From: an uncultured Roseburia sp. | Lineage (GTDB): Bacteria > Bacillota > Clostridia > Lachnospirales > Lachnospiraceae | Length of the DNA stretch: 64,000 bases | Direction of reading: 5' to 3' | NCBI GenBank assembly: GCA_947174805.1 | Contig: CAMWKH010000001.1 | Location: forward strand, 62,001-126,000 | Part shown: positions 63,104 to 64,000 of the stretch, one piece after another | Position numbering within the stretch: position 1 is the stretch's first letter | Layout: each line of letters begins with the position of its first letter | Made by a program: the position numbers and the translations under genes | Notes under the pieces: model-generated | The model's database searches: none | What the model was told of the DNA's origin: nothing | The model's input: only the letters and a program-made list of their open reading frames with translations

Positions 63104-64000
63104 ATGGAATTAATTTATGCAAGTACGAGAAACAATGAGGAAAAGGTTACGGCGTCTCAGGCTATTTTAAAGGGCCTGGCCAATGGGGGAGGGCTTTACG
63201 TCCCCACAGCAATCCCTGCGCTGGATATAGACTTGGAAAAACTTTCCAAGATGACATACCAGGAGACAGCTTATGAGGTGATGCGGAGATTTCTCACGGA
63301 TTTTACGGAAGAAGAGTTAAAGAACTGCATCCGTAACGCCTATGACAGCAAATTTGACACGGAGGAGATTGCACCTTTGGTAAAAGCGGACGGTGCCTAT
63401 TATCTGGAGTTGTTCCACGGCTCCACCATCGCTTTTAAGGATATGGCATTGTCTATCCTGCCCCATCTATTAATTACTGCAGCCAGAAAAAACCAGGTGA
63501 AAAACGATATTGTGATATTGACCGCCACATCCGGGGATACAGGGAAGGCAGCTCTCGCCGGATTTGCCAATGTGGACCATACAAAGATTATTGTATTTTA
63601 CCCCAAAGACGGGGTGAGCCCTATCCAGAAAAAGCAGATGGTGACCCAGAAGGGGGACAATACATATGTGGTGGGGATTAACGGAAACTTTGACCAGGCC
63701 CAGACAGGGGTAAAGAAAATGTTTTCCGATGGAAAGCTGGCACAGCTTATGGACCAGGCCGGATATCAATTCTCCTCTGCGAATTCCATAAATATCGGAC
63801 GTCTTGTGCCCCAGATTGTATATTATGTGTACGCATACGCAAAACTCTATGCGAACGGGGAGATAGAGAAGGGGGAAAAAATAAATGTAGTTGTTCCCAC
63901 AGGGAATTTTGGAAATATTTTGGCGGCGTTTTACGCAAAAAACATGGGACTGCCCATTGCAAAATTAATCTGCGCCTCCAATGAAAACAAAGTGTTGTAC
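63104..64000 (+). CDS. thrC: Threonine synthase (3' end beyond the window)
   Basis: The first 299 residues of a PLP enzyme that turns O-phosphohomoserine into threonine. The N-terminus (YASTRNNEEKVTASQAILKG) is the long-form type. HGSTIAFKDMALS near residue 110 holds the PLP-binding Lys, ATSGDTGKAAL binds the cofactor phosphate, and NSINIGRL follows. An AGAGGA site precedes ATG 63104. The frame is open to the window end. Confidence 0.95.
   Translation, partial: MELIYASTRNNEEKVTASQAILKGLANGGGLYVPTAIPALDIDLEKLSKMTYQETAYEVMRRFLTDFTEEELKNCIRNAYDSKFDTEEIAPLVKADGAYYLELFHGSTIAFKDMALSILPHLLITAARKNQVKNDIVILTATSGDTGKAALAGFANVDHTKIIVFYPKDGVSPIQKKQMVTQKGDNTYVVGINGNFDQAQTGVKKMFSDGKLAQLMDQAGYQFSSANSINIGRLVPQIVYYVYAYAKLYANGEIEKGEKINVVVPTGNFGNILAAFYAKNMGLPIAKLICASNENKVLY

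Overview
The window looks like chromosomal core from an anaerobic Gram-positive Clostridia member, most likely Lachnospiraceae. The evidence is the Firmicutes marker gene orders (scpA-scpB; cmk-ispH-S1; ruvA-ruvB; rpmB / asp23-yloV-recG; groES-groEL behind a perfect CIRCE), an Rnf complex, a biotin-dependent sodium-pump decarboxylase operon, a GerW sporulation gene, lipoprotein signals and strong AGGAGG ribosome binding sites. I see no insertion sequence, prophage, CRISPR array or rRNA. There is one tRNA gene, tRNA-Pro(GGG).

Layout. 1-4.5 kb: the 3' end of a surface gene cluster with overlapping genes (CotH-type kinase, beta-helix lipoprotein, VTC polyphosphate-polymerase-like domain, DUF4956 membrane protein), followed by a cytoplasmic subtilase. 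4.5-8.9 kb: two D-Ala-D-Ala carboxypeptidases flanking scpAB and the tRNA. 8.9-14.2 kb: a five-gene operon with an acyl-CoA carboxyltransferase, OadG, biotin carrier, OadB sodium pump and an OadA/5S carboxyltransferase. 14.2-25 kb: two paralogous chemoreceptors, an RpiR regulator, a flavoprotein, cmk-ispH-S1, cheR and, on the minus strand, a YprB-like nuclease. 25.2-30.4 kb: rnfCDGEAB. 30.4-36.3 kb: a MATE exporter, a VanY-like peptidase, an iron alcohol dehydrogenase, a DHH phosphoesterase and ApbE. 36.4-49 kb: proB / 5-formyl-THF cyclo-ligase / proA, miaB, a NusG-II and Gx transporter pair, ruvAB, zapA, a U32 protein, ftsW and pbpA. 49-58 kb: NUDIX, DUF2953-gerW, rpmB, asp23-yloV-recG, a HAD phosphatase and a DUF2974 hydrolase. 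58-64 kb: groESL, an L,D-transpeptidase, a protein resembling a decayed AP2/HNH homing endonuclease, and the 5' part of thrC.

How the genes fit together. Energy metabolism is ion-coupled. Rnf joins ferredoxin oxidation to an ion gradient and OadB does the same for decarboxylation. ApbE, about 5 kb from rnf, is the expected enzyme for attaching FMN to RnfD and RnfG, both of which carry the SGAT acceptor motif. Many other genes serve the cell envelope and division: dacF twice, VanY-like, L,D-transpeptidase, FtsW, PbpA and ZapA.

The least understood parts are the CotH / beta-helix / VTC / DUF4956 cluster at the left edge, the two-carboxyltransferase decarboxylase operon, and the AP2/HNH-like protein whose promoter overlaps that of thrC. 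Function calls rest on motifs and gene order read by eye. No database search was run.
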